Source of the DNA: Capniomyces stellatus
Taxonomy: Eukaryota; Kickxellomycota; Harpellomycetes; Harpellales; Legeriomycetaceae
Assembly (NCBI GenBank): GCA_001661515.1
Contig: LUVW01000005.1
Coordinates: forward strand, 248,001 to 312,000
Length of the DNA stretch: 64,000 nt
Reading direction: 5' to 3'
The position numbers and the translations under genes are program-made. Below are positions 11,446-22,429 of the stretch, in pieces (position 1 is the stretch's first letter; each line of letters begins with the position of its first letter). Under the pieces are notes generated by a model. The model was not told the origin of the DNA. It did no database searches and was given only the letters and a program-made list of their open reading frames with translations.

Positions 11446-12800
11446 TGTTTTTTTTTCTCTTTGCTAGTTACTTTTGCTGTTTCTTGCTATGGCTTGGCTT
11501 TGTTTTAATTACTTGTTGACTGTGTAACTAAACCTAATTTCTATTCTAAAATTTCAATATATATCCTCAAAATTTAATTATAAAAAAAAATTATGAAGAA
11601 ATCTCAATTGTTAATCTTTCTGAATTTAAATTTATCAAATTAGTGCTCAAAAGAAAAACAAAGTACTAACACTAGCTCTCAATAGACACTTTTGTATACT
11701 GATTGAAAGAAGAGGTTTGGTATGGAAGTAAATAAGCAGAATAAAGTAAAATAAAAATCTCTATGACTTTTATTTAGTTCTTTTTTCTGTTCTTATTAGC
11801 GTGGGTTGATATAAAAGAGTGTATCTTATCTTACGTTTTTTGGCTCAAGTTTTCTTAACTCGCTTTTTCCAACTCACAATTCTCTACATCAAATAAAAAT
11901 TTTAAATTTTTTTTTTTTATTTATCCTTACAAATTTTATTTTTTTTATTTTTATTGTAGTGAAATTTTTTTTTTTATTGTGGACAAAAAACATTTATTTA
12001 AATTTCATTAGCTCCCTTAAAAAAAAATTTTATTTTGTTTTATTTTTTTGCTTTTGCTTTTGCTTTTGTTTTTTTTCTAAATTTACAGTGATGAAATAAT
12101 TTTTTTTTACTTACATATAATTTTACAAATTAAACTTTTTTTTCTGGCAAATTAAATCTGTATAATTCTCTTTACATTAATAACCGCATAAACGTCATTA
12201 ACTCTGCTTTTGCTTTTCGTCATTCAACATCCTTTCTCTTTTTCCTGTCTCTTCCTCTTTTTCCCGTCTCTTTTCCTTTTTCCTTCTTTCTTTTTTCTTC
12301 ATTTTTTTCTTTCTTTCACTTTTTTCCACCTTCACAATCATTAACCTTTGGTTTATCTCGAACATTAATAATCTGTCTTCACTTTATTCGGCTTTGAGCT
12401 GTAAATTTTTTTTTTCTGCTTCCTGCAATTAACTATTCGCTTACTCGCCCTTTTACATTATTTAATTGATTTTTTAAGCAATATCTATTGGCCCAAATCA
12501 ACCTATAAGCTGCGCTATTTAATTACTTTTATTACTTTGTTTATTTATTTTTGTCATAAGCTGGGGAGCTCGTCAAGTTCACTTTGTATTCTCGCTTTCC
12601 TAAAAAAAGTTGAAAACGAAAAAAAAAAAAAAACTGGAAATGAGAAAAAAAAGCCTATTATAATTATAAATAGTCCCTTCAACGTTCATGCTATCCAAAC
12701 TTCCTATACACCAATGTTTATTTATTCGGCGTTTTCTTGTTTAACTGCGAGACTTCCATTATTGGTTCTATACCCACGTCTACAATAAACTTTGACAATT
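11446..12800. other. AT-rich upstream region of ARB1 with polypyrimidine tract
   Basis: Upstream of ARB1 on its strand. It is rich in T runs on the + strand; 12229-12330 is an almost pure pyrimidine tract (C/T mix), meaning a polypurine tract in the ARB1 direction. I see no convincing gene. Confidence 0.5.
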
Positions 12801-13190
12801 ATGTTGAAAAAGACCTTTGCATTGTTCTGTTTATATCTGAATTAGCCCCAAACTTGATAAACGATTGTCCGATCCTCCATTCAAGTTCTGGAATATTACA
12901 CTTTACCCACGAATGCATATATATACCTCCTTTTTAATTATCAGCTTCAGTGCCAAAGGCTGGTTACCAATCAAGAAATTTTTTATTGCCTTGAACATAC
13001 CTGTTTCTATTATGGGTGTATTCCAATGGTGCGTTCCGGGAGCTTCTTGCTCAAGGAGACCTGGTCCAACTTACTCTATAATCAACTTGAAAAGTAGCAC
13101 CATTACCAAGACCATTAAGCACGAAATGAAAAAGTAAACTTTGCAAAGTGTATCACTTGAGCTAATTACAAAACATATTACAAATCCATC
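12800..13190 (-). pseudogene. possible decayed or unrecognised coding segment
   Basis: A minus-strand frame covering roughly 13180-12935 is open except for one TAA near 13077, and contains a hydrophobic stretch (ISCLMVLVMVLLFKLIIE) followed by GPGLLEQEAPGTHHWNTPI. A consensus GTAAGT donor overlaps the interrupting stop. The + strand also has an open frame at 12865-13137. I cannot tell which strand, if either, is real, and I recognise no family. It may be a relic of a small membrane protein or chance. Confidence 0.2.
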
Positions 13191-13488
13191 AAGCCAAGTT
13201 TGCAACTAGCTTTTTGCATCAACCACGAACAAGTCTGCTTAAAAACACACTTGACCTATAACACCACTCGGCTTACTTTGACGTTTAAATCACTAGACCA
13301 GTGGTTACTTGTATGTACTTTTATTGGTTGAACTCGAACAACGGAACAAAATCGCAAAGTCATATCTCCCCCGTCTGTTGACAAAAAAAATCAGTGTGAA
13401 TTTAAATGCTAGATATTATAGTAAATGGTAGCAAAGTTGGTATACAACAAACCAAACGGCTGAAATAACACCAAGAGTTAATAGCGGT

Positions 13489-14073
13489 TTACTCGACCTT
13501 ATTTTTGGACGTGTGGAACTTCTTAACCCTGGCGTTTATTTCTGCGCCAATTTCTTTCTGGAAATCTGGGCGGTAGCCAAACATAAATATGAGTTCCAGG
13601 AAGACAAAGAACGGAGCCATGGCAAATGCTTGCAAAAGGTTATCGAGAAGAGCTGGTGCACGCTTTTCGTAAATGAAATGGCCAGCAAATTGGAAAATCC
13701 AGGATACTACGAACACAATATGTGTGGCCATAACGGGGCTTTCATAAGTGGTCATGAAAACTGAAGAGTACTTCAAAATCCCCAAAAATAATGGCGTGTA
13801 CAGGAGCGCTGCAGTAGAATCCAGAATGTAGTAGTATGAAAGGTACACTTGTGCCATCAATGTTGCCAAGTTGAGTTCCAAGCCCAGGCCTCCAGAGCCT
13901 AAAAATGGTTCCAGTGCAGCAGGCATCGGGAGCAGCGGTCCTGTAAGCGAAGCATAGTTAAAGAACGTCCAGAGAATTGTTGGCACAAAAATCGAGTGGA
14001 CCAGGATGTTGACTGTGTTGTTGTGGTACTCGCCGTAGTCTGCGAACTGCTTTTTAAGGTTGAAAATAGACAT
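13489..14073 (-). CDS. Mpo1-like (DUF962) 2-hydroxy fatty acid dioxygenase, tandem copy 1
   Basis: Yeast Mpo1 is an ER-membrane Fe(II)-dependent dioxygenase that removes one carbon from 2-hydroxy fatty acids in phytosphingosine breakdown. This 194-aa intronless protein carries the family layout: N-terminal NLKKQFADYGEYHNN, His17 and His26 (VHSIFVP), four or so hydrophobic segments, then WIFQFAGHFIYEKRAPALLD with His132, and a final PFFVFLELIFMFGYRP. The histidines sit where the family's metal ligands are expected. Together with the two genes at 15240-15821 and 16773-17357 it forms a head-to-tail array on the minus strand. Substrate range of each copy cannot be read from sequence. Confidence 0.9.
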   Translation of the reverse strand: MSIFNLKKQFADYGEYHNNTVNILVHSIFVPTILWTFFNYASLTGPLLPMPAALEPFLGSGGLGLELNLATLMAQVYLSYYYILDSTAALLYTPLFLGILKYSSVFMTTYESPVMATHIVFVVSWIFQFAGHFIYEKRAPALLDNLLQAFAMAPFFVFLELIFMFGYRPDFQKEIGAEINARVKKFHTSKNKVE

Positions 14074-15239
14074 TTCCTCAAACTGTTGTTACAAGTCAGC
14101 TAAAAGTATAAATACAAATATAAAGTGCACTAGAGTATAAATAATAATATACAGTGTACTATAGTATAAATAATAATATGGTTAAAAAACAAGTATCACG
14201 CTAACTAAATTATGAATAAAATAATATTAAAGTCTGGAGTAAAAAATAAATAAAAAGTCAAGGAGCTGGTGTTGACTGTAAATTTTTATACATCCCGTTC
14301 TCTCCTCGGCTATTTAAACAAATTGGATAAAGTGGTAATGACATTTTTTTAGATCATGTACTTTGTAATTCACATTCTTTGCTCAGCACCCTACACTTAT
14401 TTAACGAGTCTGCGGTTTATTTTGTTTTTATTTACTAAAATTTGAAACAGAAATAGCCGGTATTATTGTCTCAGGTTTCATGTACAATAAATCAACGCAT
14501 AGTGAAATTAATTACGTTGCGCTGAATCAAATACCCATAGCCCCTTTTTAATTTCAATACCAGTTTGACGAAATAGGCATAAATACCGCTGTTTTATTCT
14601 CCACCTTTTGCTTTGTTATATCCACTTTATTCATGCCTTGGTTATATTTGGTGCTATTCGGCCTTTCAGGGCCCGATAAAGACGATGCTAGAAATGAATA
14701 ATATGACAAGACCAGGTCTGGAAACGATGTGGGAGATGGCAACTAGCAAGATCATCGAAATACACTTTATCAGAGCAACACATTGCAGACTCTGGCTAGA
14801 TCTATAGTGTTGGTATACTTTGCTGGGTAGAGCGTATCGATCTGCTGCACCATAACTTTCAACAAACTGCTGCAGCTTAAAGTCAAGTGATTTGTGTCTT
14901 TGATTGGCCCAAACCAATAAGATGGCGGCAGATCGGTGATAAACCAGGAGAAAGTACACACAAATTGTGCTGATTTTGGGAAATAGTAGAAATAATTATA
15001 TTCAACTTCCCCTTCTCTCACCAATGAACATGTGACACCATCGTTAATTATTCTTTTTTTTTATTGTAAGAAATACTTGGTGTAATACTTTTTTGTTGGA
15101 TCAATTTGTTGAGAAAATGGCTATAAACTTTAATTTAAAATGTTTGTAAAAATAAATAATAATAATAATAATTACACAAAACCTTTTGATTGCCGGCTTG
15201 AAAGCTTTCTAATATATGAAAAGCAATAAATACTAGTAT
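14074..15239. other. spacer between MPO1-like copies 1 and 2
   Basis: About 1.2 kb holding the copy 1 promoter side and the copy 2 3' side. ATAATAATATA-type repeats occur at 14100-14190. Minus-strand open frames at 14666-15024 are not recognisable. No fourth MPO1 remnant was found here by eye. Confidence 0.45.
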
Positions 15240-15821
15240 CTAAACCACCATGTCTTTGGCGTGGAATGCTATTACTTTAGCATCAATAGCCACCTTGACC
15301 TCTTTGTGAAACTCTGGGCGGTAGCCGACTAGAAACAGAATCTCCAAAAACACAAAGAACGGAGCCATCAAAAATGCCTGCAAAAAGTTGTCAATAAATG
15401 CTGGTGAGCGCTTTTCAAAAATATAGTGACCACCGACTTGGGCTGCCCATGAAAAAATAAACAGTCCTGTGTTTATAACCAAGGCGTGCTTTACGTTCAG
15501 CATAAAGTAGCTTGATAGCTTCAGCATTGTCAGGTAAACTGGGGTGTAGATCAGAGCAGCGACAAAGTCCAGTATGTAATAGTAAATAAGGTAAAATATG
15601 GATAGGATTGTGGCTAGGTTTAACTCAAAGCTGAATAGCGTTTTTCCAAAAACCGGCTGTACAGCTGCTGGCATCGTAAAAAGCGGCCCTGTGAGAAACG
15701 CATAGTTCATAAATGTCCAGAGAATGAGTGGAACGCAGATCGAATGGATTATGATGTTCACTCTGTTATTGTGGTATTCTCCGTAAAAAATGTACTGTTC
15801 TTTGAGGTTGAAGATCGACAT
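15240..15821 (-). CDS. Mpo1-like (DUF962) 2-hydroxy fatty acid dioxygenase, tandem copy 2
   Basis: 193-aa intronless paralogue of the flanking genes, with the same start (MSIFNLKEQY) and the same spacing of motifs: GEYHNN with His17, IIHSICVP with His26, QVGGHYIFEKRSPAFIDN with His132, and PFFVFLEILFLVGYRP. It is closer to copy 3 than to copy 1 in the central region (FELNLATILS, LDFVAALIYTP). Compared with copies 1 and 3 it has small changes near the third His (RSPAFID instead of RAPALLD). Predicted ER multi-pass membrane protein in 2-hydroxy fatty-acid alpha-oxidation, by family membership. Confidence 0.9.
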   Translation of the reverse strand: MSIFNLKEQYIFYGEYHNNRVNIIIHSICVPLILWTFMNYAFLTGPLFTMPAAVQPVFGKTLFSFELNLATILSIFYLIYYYILDFVAALIYTPVYLTMLKLSSYFMLNVKHALVINTGLFIFSWAAQVGGHYIFEKRSPAFIDNFLQAFLMAPFFVFLEILFLVGYRPEFHKEVKVAIDAKVIAFHAKDMVV

Positions 15822-16772
15822 TTTTCTTGCTTTATCTTGTTCTTTCTTTATCTTGCTATTGCTTTACCTTGTACGATTTACTTTTTTACTTTTGGCAGTT
15901 AGAAGAATGGAGGGGAAAAGTTAAACTTTGCCATTTTTTTGCAAATTCAGTCGAGTTATAAATCTTTCCTGGCTCGACTAGTCCATAAACGCAAAAATAA
16001 CTTGAACTAAAAAGCGAACCATATCAATCTTCCTACTCAGATATCAGTACTACTGTATTTAATATAAACACCTCTAACCCAAGAGTCTGGACAATTCAGT
16101 TTTGCATAAATCGCAAAATCTCGGTGTTTTAAAATATCTGACTAGACATGAATCTGAAGATCGATTTAATAAACATCGTTGTTGTTTTAATTGGCCGGTA
16201 ATATATTTATTACGCACAAACCTTTAGATATAAAAGCAATAATAGTCTAGTTGTATCAGAAACGAGGTGTACAAATAAAACTGGCCTGGCAAATCTCACT
16301 ACTAAAGGCTTTATTTCCATATTAGCATTAACCGAAGGGAAGTAAAATTGCATACCATAGTGAAAAACACAAACCAAATAGTCACAGAATAGTAGGCCAA
16401 GATCACAAATCAAAGTGTAAAGATATACTTTGCCATTCCATGGGATATTTCCTATTGAAATCATACTTTACATTCTGCTTAAACAATTTTGACTCCAACT
16501 GTTCAGCTAGCCTGGTGCTCACAGTTAAAGTAGAAGCTTCAGGGTTCCAAGTAATTTTTATTTAAACTGTACATTTAACTAGAGCATAGCCCTAGTAAAA
16601 ACGAAAACAAGCCCAAACCACGCTCAACACCACAATTCCGCATTACCAATAGTCTTATTTTTTTTTTTTTAAAAAAAACGCACGCTCAGCGCCTCCTCCT
16701 CCCTCTCTTAGCTAGCAGATAACTAATATAGGTTATGTTAAAGCGGTCTAATTAAAGTATAAAAAATTGTTA
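15822..16772. other. spacer between MPO1-like copies 2 and 3
   Basis: About 950 bases. It contains a run of T followed by A at about 16661-16678 just beyond the copy 3 stop. The minus open frame at 16210-16464 is weak. I see no supported gene. Confidence 0.45.
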
Positions 16773-17357
16773 CTACTCGGCGTGTTTCTGAGACGCTCTG
16801 AACGCTTTGACCCTGGTATCGATAATTGTGCCGACTTCTTTTTGGAACGCTGGGCGGTAGCCTAACAAGAACAAGAGCTCTAGAAACACAAAAAATGGTG
16901 CCATCAAAAACGCCTGTAAAAGATTGTCGAGGAGAGCTGGTGCACGCTTTTCGTACGCATAGTGACCGCCGACTTGAACTACCCAAGACAAAATAAACAG
17001 GATGGTGGTAACTAATATTGGGTTGCTACTAGTGTCCATAAAGTATTTCGAGTAGAGCAGCATCGATAAAAACACAGGCGAGTATATCAACGCAGTAACA
17101 AAGTCTAGAACACAGTAGTATGAAAGATAAATAATGGACAGAATGGTGGCTAGATTCAGGTCAAAGCCAAACAACGTGTCTCCAAAAACTGGCACGAGAA
17201 TTGCAGGCATCGATAAAAGCGGCCCCGTGAGGTACGCATAGTTCATGAATGTCCATAAAATCAGCGGGACAAAGATCGAGTGGATTATAATGTTTGCTTT
17301 ATTGCTGTGGTATTCGCCATAAAATGTGAATTGTTCTTTGAGATTGAAGATGGACAT
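16773..17357 (-). CDS. Mpo1-like (DUF962) 2-hydroxy fatty acid dioxygenase, tandem copy 3
   Basis: 194-aa intronless paralogue: MSIFNLKEQF start, GEYHSN with His17, IIHSIFVP with His26, QVGGHYAYEKRAPALLDN with His132, then PFFVFLELLFLLGYRP. All three candidate metal-ligand histidines are kept, so it is probably active. The ATG is preceded by a short GTT repeat (about 17362-17374 read on the + strand). Conservation between the three copies runs the full length, which points to whole-gene tandem duplication rather than domain shuffling. Confidence 0.9.
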   Translation of the reverse strand: MSIFNLKEQFTFYGEYHSNKANIIIHSIFVPLILWTFMNYAYLTGPLLSMPAILVPVFGDTLFGFDLNLATILSIIYLSYYCVLDFVTALIYSPVFLSMLLYSKYFMDTSSNPILVTTILFILSWVVQVGGHYAYEKRAPALLDNLLQAFLMAPFFVFLELLFLLGYRPAFQKEVGTIIDTRVKAFRASQKHAE

Positions 17358-18160
17358 TTTTTTTTGTTGTTGTTGTTCAAGTAATTACTGTTTCTTTTCC
17401 TATAATATGTACGTTTATTTCTATTACACTGGATAAAGATAAAGTCAATACTCTTGGTTTTAAGAAATTTCGGGGTTTATATATTATTATTTTTCAACGA
17501 CCAAGTTAAAGCAAAGAAAAATGGGATAAATTGAAAAGGTGGGAGATACTAATCGTCATATGATATTAGGACTTGAGCCTAAGAAATGCCGTTGGGTTTT
17601 AGGTCAATTATGGGTTCCAAACTCACAAACTTCAGTTAAATTACAAATGCACAACTAATTTCTATGTGGTTTCTGCGACTCAGTTAGTGTGTATTAATAA
17701 GCATTGTTGTGACTGTCCAATTATGTTCAAGCGAAGCTTAATAATAGATCAAGAAGCAATAGGTCAGTTCAAATCATCAAAACAGTTGGAATCAATCATT
17801 AGCTCGACTGCCAGACAAAGCTCATTAGAACGAGTTCAGACAAAACTCCAAAATCGGGATCAGTTAGAAAAACTCTGTAATTGAAATTGGCGAGATGGAA
17901 AAGACAGAAAATTGAAGCCCAACAATAAAAGACAAGACTGGCAAATCCATCATTTTTGCTGTAGCTAGCCAAGTTATATTTAAAATACTTTGTAATGTAG
18001 TGTAGTAGGGAATGGGTTGGGTGAAGGGTTAGGGTTACGTTTCTTTAACTTGAGAAAATAAAATTAAATAGGAATTGGTTGCTATTAAAGTAAATTACAG
18101 GCCTCCAATAAAAATAGATGAGACGAGAGAGAAAAAAATCAAGAAAGATTAAATGATGTA
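17358..18160. other. spacer between MPO1-like array and acidic gene
   Basis: About 800 bases. Two telomere-like GGGTTA units occur at 18024-18037. The + frame at 17666-17884 is not recognisable. I see no supported gene. Confidence 0.45.
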
Positions 18161-21050
18161 TTATACAGAAAAGTTTATTGATAGAATACAGATGCTTTTA
18201 CTAGATTTGTTGCACTCGGTATCCAAATGTTTAAACGGATTCAAGCTGTCTTTTGGCCGCTTACAAAAAGCGGCATTATTTATAGTGCTGGAGAGCTGTG
18301 TGATTGTATTGTCTTTTAAAGAATAGGCTGACCACCGAGGATATACAAACACTTTAGGATAGTTTTCAAGCGAGGTCTGGGTCTGGCTTGGGTTTGGCGA
18401 GCGCTGTTTCAGCTTTGACAAGGTTCTTAGCAGTTTATCTCCTGTTTTAGAGCTGTAATGATCCGAAACAGTAACGCCATCTATAAATGACAGATAATCA
18501 GCTTACAGAATTCTTTTTCTTCTCTTTTTTTTTCAGCTTATAGAAATTTGATACTCAAGAAAAGTAACAGTTTTTCCAACAACATCATCTCTTGTTAGAC
18601 CTTTTCAGAAAGCAAAGAGTAGAATGTGATTTTAAATCAATGAAAAAAAGCAGAGAGAGCAAGAAGGATGGGGATAAATATCTACCTTGTTTAAAGTCCG
18701 CTAAGCTCGACGATGACAGAAACAAAGTACAGCCCATACCAACGGCTTGGTTTATTTGAGCAAATGGTAGTTCAGAACTGTTTGTATTTAGGTTTAATGT
18801 CGAGGGTGACTGAGAGATCTTACCACTCACCTTCAGGATGTTGGGATAACCAACGCACCACTCTGCATCTGTAGCTATAACCGTCCAATCAGGCGAAACA
18901 GACAAAAGTATACTTTTCTTGCCCTTTGACGGATGACCGTTCAACAAAGAGCTGTGGTGGCGAGGCTGGTGGCTGGATGCTTCTAACGAGTGGCGAAAGA
19001 TGTTGTGGTCAGATCTGATTTTGGAAAATAGCGCATTCCACCTTTCTAAAAGGTCTGTAGGGGGCTTTCTATTATGTATGCAGCAGAGTAAACCTTCAAT
19101 AAAGCTAAGCATCATGGATTGCCATCTAGTATAAAAACCTCACAAGATGTATTTTTATCAAAAAGACAACTACGAATAAAGAAAGAGGCGCTTAATCGTA
19201 CTCTGATTGTCTTTTGGCTTTACTGAAATGAGACGGAACAATATTGGCCTCCTAAATACCAAAGATTCGGTTTAAAAAAAAAACATTAGATTTCGTTTTT
19301 ACAGTTTAGCTAAATGTATGGTGGTATTTCAATAATAATTAATAGATGTATGATGGTGGTTTAAATGGTACATACAGGCATAAATGCTGAGGCAGAGTCT
19401 AATCCCGATTCCGATTCTGGCGCTATTTTTACATAGCCATTCAGTGTTTCTGCCAAACTTGGCTGTCTTGACATACCCAAACTGTTATTTCCGCAGTCTG
19501 TGCCAAAGTTTTCCAGATTTTTTATACAACCTCTATCGTTTTTTGTTTGAGGCAGCGGATGGTGGTTTGATATGCTGTAGCTCCCATGAAGCTTATTTGA
19601 GATGTTCAGGTCATAAGTTTGGTCAGCTTTTAGGTTTTCAAACTCGTAGGAGTCATGGTTTGAAACACCTAAATCGTTTTTATCCGGCTCTCCATCAAAA
19701 CTTGGTGTTGGAAGACTAGGTTCAGCATATTCTGCGTCCATGTTGCTAGCGTTCATTAACTCAGACTCCATCCAGTCCATATCAATATTGTCTTGAGAGA
19801 AATTGATGTAGTCATTCAGTTCAGACCCCAAAAATACAGTCTCGATTTCCTTATATGGTTCAACGTTCTTTGGCTTAGCCTTGCTTGGTTCAGTATCCAT
19901 CAATATGAAGTCTGCTTTAATAACATGTTTTTCAGAACCTTGGCCGTGTATTTTAAATTCCAAACCACTGCTTTTATTACTTGTGCTATTTTGCGAAAGA
20001 AAGTTGCTGTCATATTCGGAATCTGATCCTGAGTTTGAGTCTAAGTCTGAAATTGGGCCGGGATTTTGGTCAGGATTTTGGCCAGGATTTTGAATTTTCC
20101 TCAAGTTTTCTGGAAAATCTACATCTAAAACGCGTGTCTGCTTGCTGACGCTTTTAGATTGGCTACTATAGTCGCTCAGGTCGTCAGATATATACGACGC
20201 GTCTCCGCCATCCAATTCTGCACCAGAGTAAAGCACGCTGGATTCACTTGGGATTATACAGTCTTGCAAATGGGATGCCTGGCTTGAACTTTCCTTTATG
20301 TCTAAAATATTTCGATCTTTGCTTGAGCTAGGGAGGCTATACTCGCCCTTTCTACCAGCATTTCTCTCAAAGGCTGACCAGCTATCTTTCTCGTACTCTT
20401 CGTACTCGTCGCTGTTGTCGCTGTCGATTAAGCCACCATAGTCTTTATACCCATTATTGTTGTTGTTGATGATCGTTTTGTTTTCAATTTTTTGGTTTAT
20501 TGGCTGTCTAGAGTTTATTTCTAAATACGTGTTATCAGCCGGCAATTGCCCGCTTGAAGTATCTTTTTGAATTTGCTGTATTGAAGCCAGACTTTTTGAT
20601 TTCAACCCCGAGTTTAAATCTGAATAAGCTACGCCCGATTTGTTCGAATGGTTGATTCCTGAAAAGTATGAAGTCCGTTGTCTTTTCAAGCTCGGTGTAC
20701 TACCGTCTGCTTAAGCAAGCACGTAAATTAATAATATAAGTATATATACATTAACAATGAACTTTAAGTAGCTAGTACGTTTCTTTTCTTTTCTTTCATT
20801 ACTTTTCTTTTTTTATTTCTTTTTCATTCTTTTCTTTTACTTTCTTCCTTTCTTTACCAAATTGATCCAAAAGTATACAAATAAAATATATCGTACCAAG
20901 TATCCTGCACTCGAATTCAAGGGTTTCTGTTTTCTTTTCGTTGGCTTTTCTAAATGTAGCCTGGCTGCTGGCTTTTAACGTACTCGATTGACTAAATGCC
21001 GCCTCAATGTCATCAAAGCCTCCCCATTTCTTGCCATTGTTTTCTATTCA
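18161..21050 (-). CDS. unidentified long acidic, Ser/Asn-rich protein (split gene)
   Basis: I do not recognise this gene. Reading the minus strand, exon pieces with consistent phase are: about 21050-20897 (KKWGGFDDIEAAFSQSS; no ATG found, so the start is unresolved), 20706 to about 19371, a piece around 19130-18686, and 18480-18161. The 20897/20706 join (donor GTACGA, acceptor GCAG) and the 18686/18480 join keep frame; the junction near 19370/19130 does not resolve cleanly and may hide another exon or a break. The large middle exon is low complexity, acidic and Ser-rich, with a QNPGQNPDQNPG repeat and many SDS/DSD clusters, suggesting a disordered nuclear or regulatory protein. The C-terminal part is more ordered (SPDWTVIATDAEWCVGYP). 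The frequently seen frame beginning at 20689 starts on TTG and is not a true start. Confidence 0.6.
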
Positions 21051-21784
21051 TGTTGAAATGGTTAAAATTCTAGAGTTTGAAACTATGACTTAAACCCACG
21101 AATGGATTCGTATGATCTTATTCCCGCCCCTTTTTTAGATTTGGCAGTAAAATTCACGGATTTATTAGTTAAATTTCAATTTCGTACCTTTTCTGTCCGC
21201 TTTTTTATTTTCGTTTCTATTATTGTTTGGATTCTGCATTGTACTAGTATCAGCTATTTCCAAGAATTGTCACTACATTTAGATCTAATGAAGACGAAAA
21301 TAAAAAGCTCTATAATGTATAAGTATGGATGAGTATGGATTTATAATCTGAATGCTAAATATCTCTGGTTTTGATTTTGACTTCAGCGTTGACCTTGGAA
21401 TAGATAGTTGTCCCTTTTAGAAGCAATAAAATTTTGCTTTAAATAGAGGAACACACTTTACAATATTAAACCTTCGTGATTTCCTTCAGAAATTTACGCG
21501 ATTTTTTTCAATGCATTGATTGTACTAGCCCAAAAGTCGCAGTTAGTTTGTTTTTATTGGAGCGAATTTAACTAAACAAAAACAACTTGAAAAAACTCGA
21601 GGCATTTTAAAATGAAAATGAATACGAAAGACAAAAATGATGAAAATGATGGAAAAAAAATAATGATTCAATAAAAAAAGAATGAAGGTTCATAGTTAAA
21701 TTGGAGGTATGAACAGAACTGAACTTGGTATAACCAAAACCTCATAAAGCTAGTGATAATGATAACGATCCGGCAAATGAGGCA
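21051..21784. other. spacer
   Basis: About 730 AT-rich bases that probably contain the missing 5' exon of the acidic gene. The open frame at 21102-21332 (+) shows no recognisable motif. Confidence 0.4.
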
Positions 21785-22429
21785 CTAATAAAGTTTGGGC
21801 TGAGCCGCTATTCTCTTTTGTTTTATTTCAAGTGACTTTGCATGTAAGTTCAGCCTGTATTCTACACCCTTGTCAAACATGGAGTGAAATTCGGGATTGT
21901 GGCCTATTAGTCTTAAGAAGTCGCAAAACACCAAGAATGGGTTCATGTATAGAAAGTGGATTGGAAACTCGCTGGGTGGTGTCATTCTTTTTTCATATTT
22001 CTGGTGTGCGTAAACCACTACTGTTTGGGTGATGAACATTATCAAGCAAAAGATGGCAAGAGATAAGCTGATATTTAGCATAAAGGCGTGGGCTGTAAAG
22101 TACATAAATATCATTACTGGTGTATATAGCACTGCAATGCTGGGCTTTAAGCTGTAGTAGTACAACAGGTAGAATAAGCTAACTACCATCCCCAGATTCA
22201 CATCTATTTCTAGTCCCAAAAAAGCCAAAATTGATGTAATCCCCTCGGGCACGTATCCTATCGGCCCAAAGTATGAGGCCAGCCCAATAAATGCCCACAG
22301 CTCCAAAGTACATAGCACAATGTGGTACTTGACGTTGGTTTCATGCACATGATATTCACGGTGGAATAGATATGTCTGGTTGAATCGAAACAGTCCAATT
22401 CTGTTTAGTTCCATCTTATTTATCTCCAT
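21785..22429 (-). CDS. divergent Mpo1-like (DUF962) protein
   Basis: 214-aa intronless protein related to the three tandem genes but much diverged. It keeps FHREYHVHETN (His27) and VKYHIVLC (His36) and the hydrophobic layout. In the third motif it has AHQKYEKRMTPPSEFP (His142) where the others have GH..EKR.PA..DN, so the Ala-Leu-(Leu/Ile)-Asp-Asn part is lost. The tail LNPFLVF-like segment is NPFLVFCDFLRLIGHNPEF. It has an N-terminal extension of about 10 residues and a basic C-terminus (IKQKRIAAQPKLY). Family membership is clear; whether it is catalytically active or has a new substrate is open. There are two candidate Met starts (residues 1 and 6). Confidence 0.8.
   Translation of the reverse strand: MEINKMELNRIGLFRFNQTYLFHREYHVHETNVKYHIVLCTLELWAFIGLASYFGPIGYVPEGITSILAFLGLEIDVNLGMVVSLFYLLYYYSLKPSIAVLYTPVMIFMYFTAHAFMLNISLSLAIFCLIMFITQTVVVYAHQKYEKRMTPPSEFPIHFLYMNPFLVFCDFLRLIGHNPEFHSMFDKGVEYRLNLHAKSLEIKQKRIAAQPKLY

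Noticed and set aside
18024..18037. Telomere-like GGGTTAGGGTTA
   Set aside because: Only two units in the middle of a genic region; no array, so chance or a minor interstitial remnant.
19361..20689. 442-residue frame treated as a complete gene starting at 20689
   Set aside because: It starts on TTG, and a phase-matched acceptor lies just upstream at 20707, so it is an internal exon.
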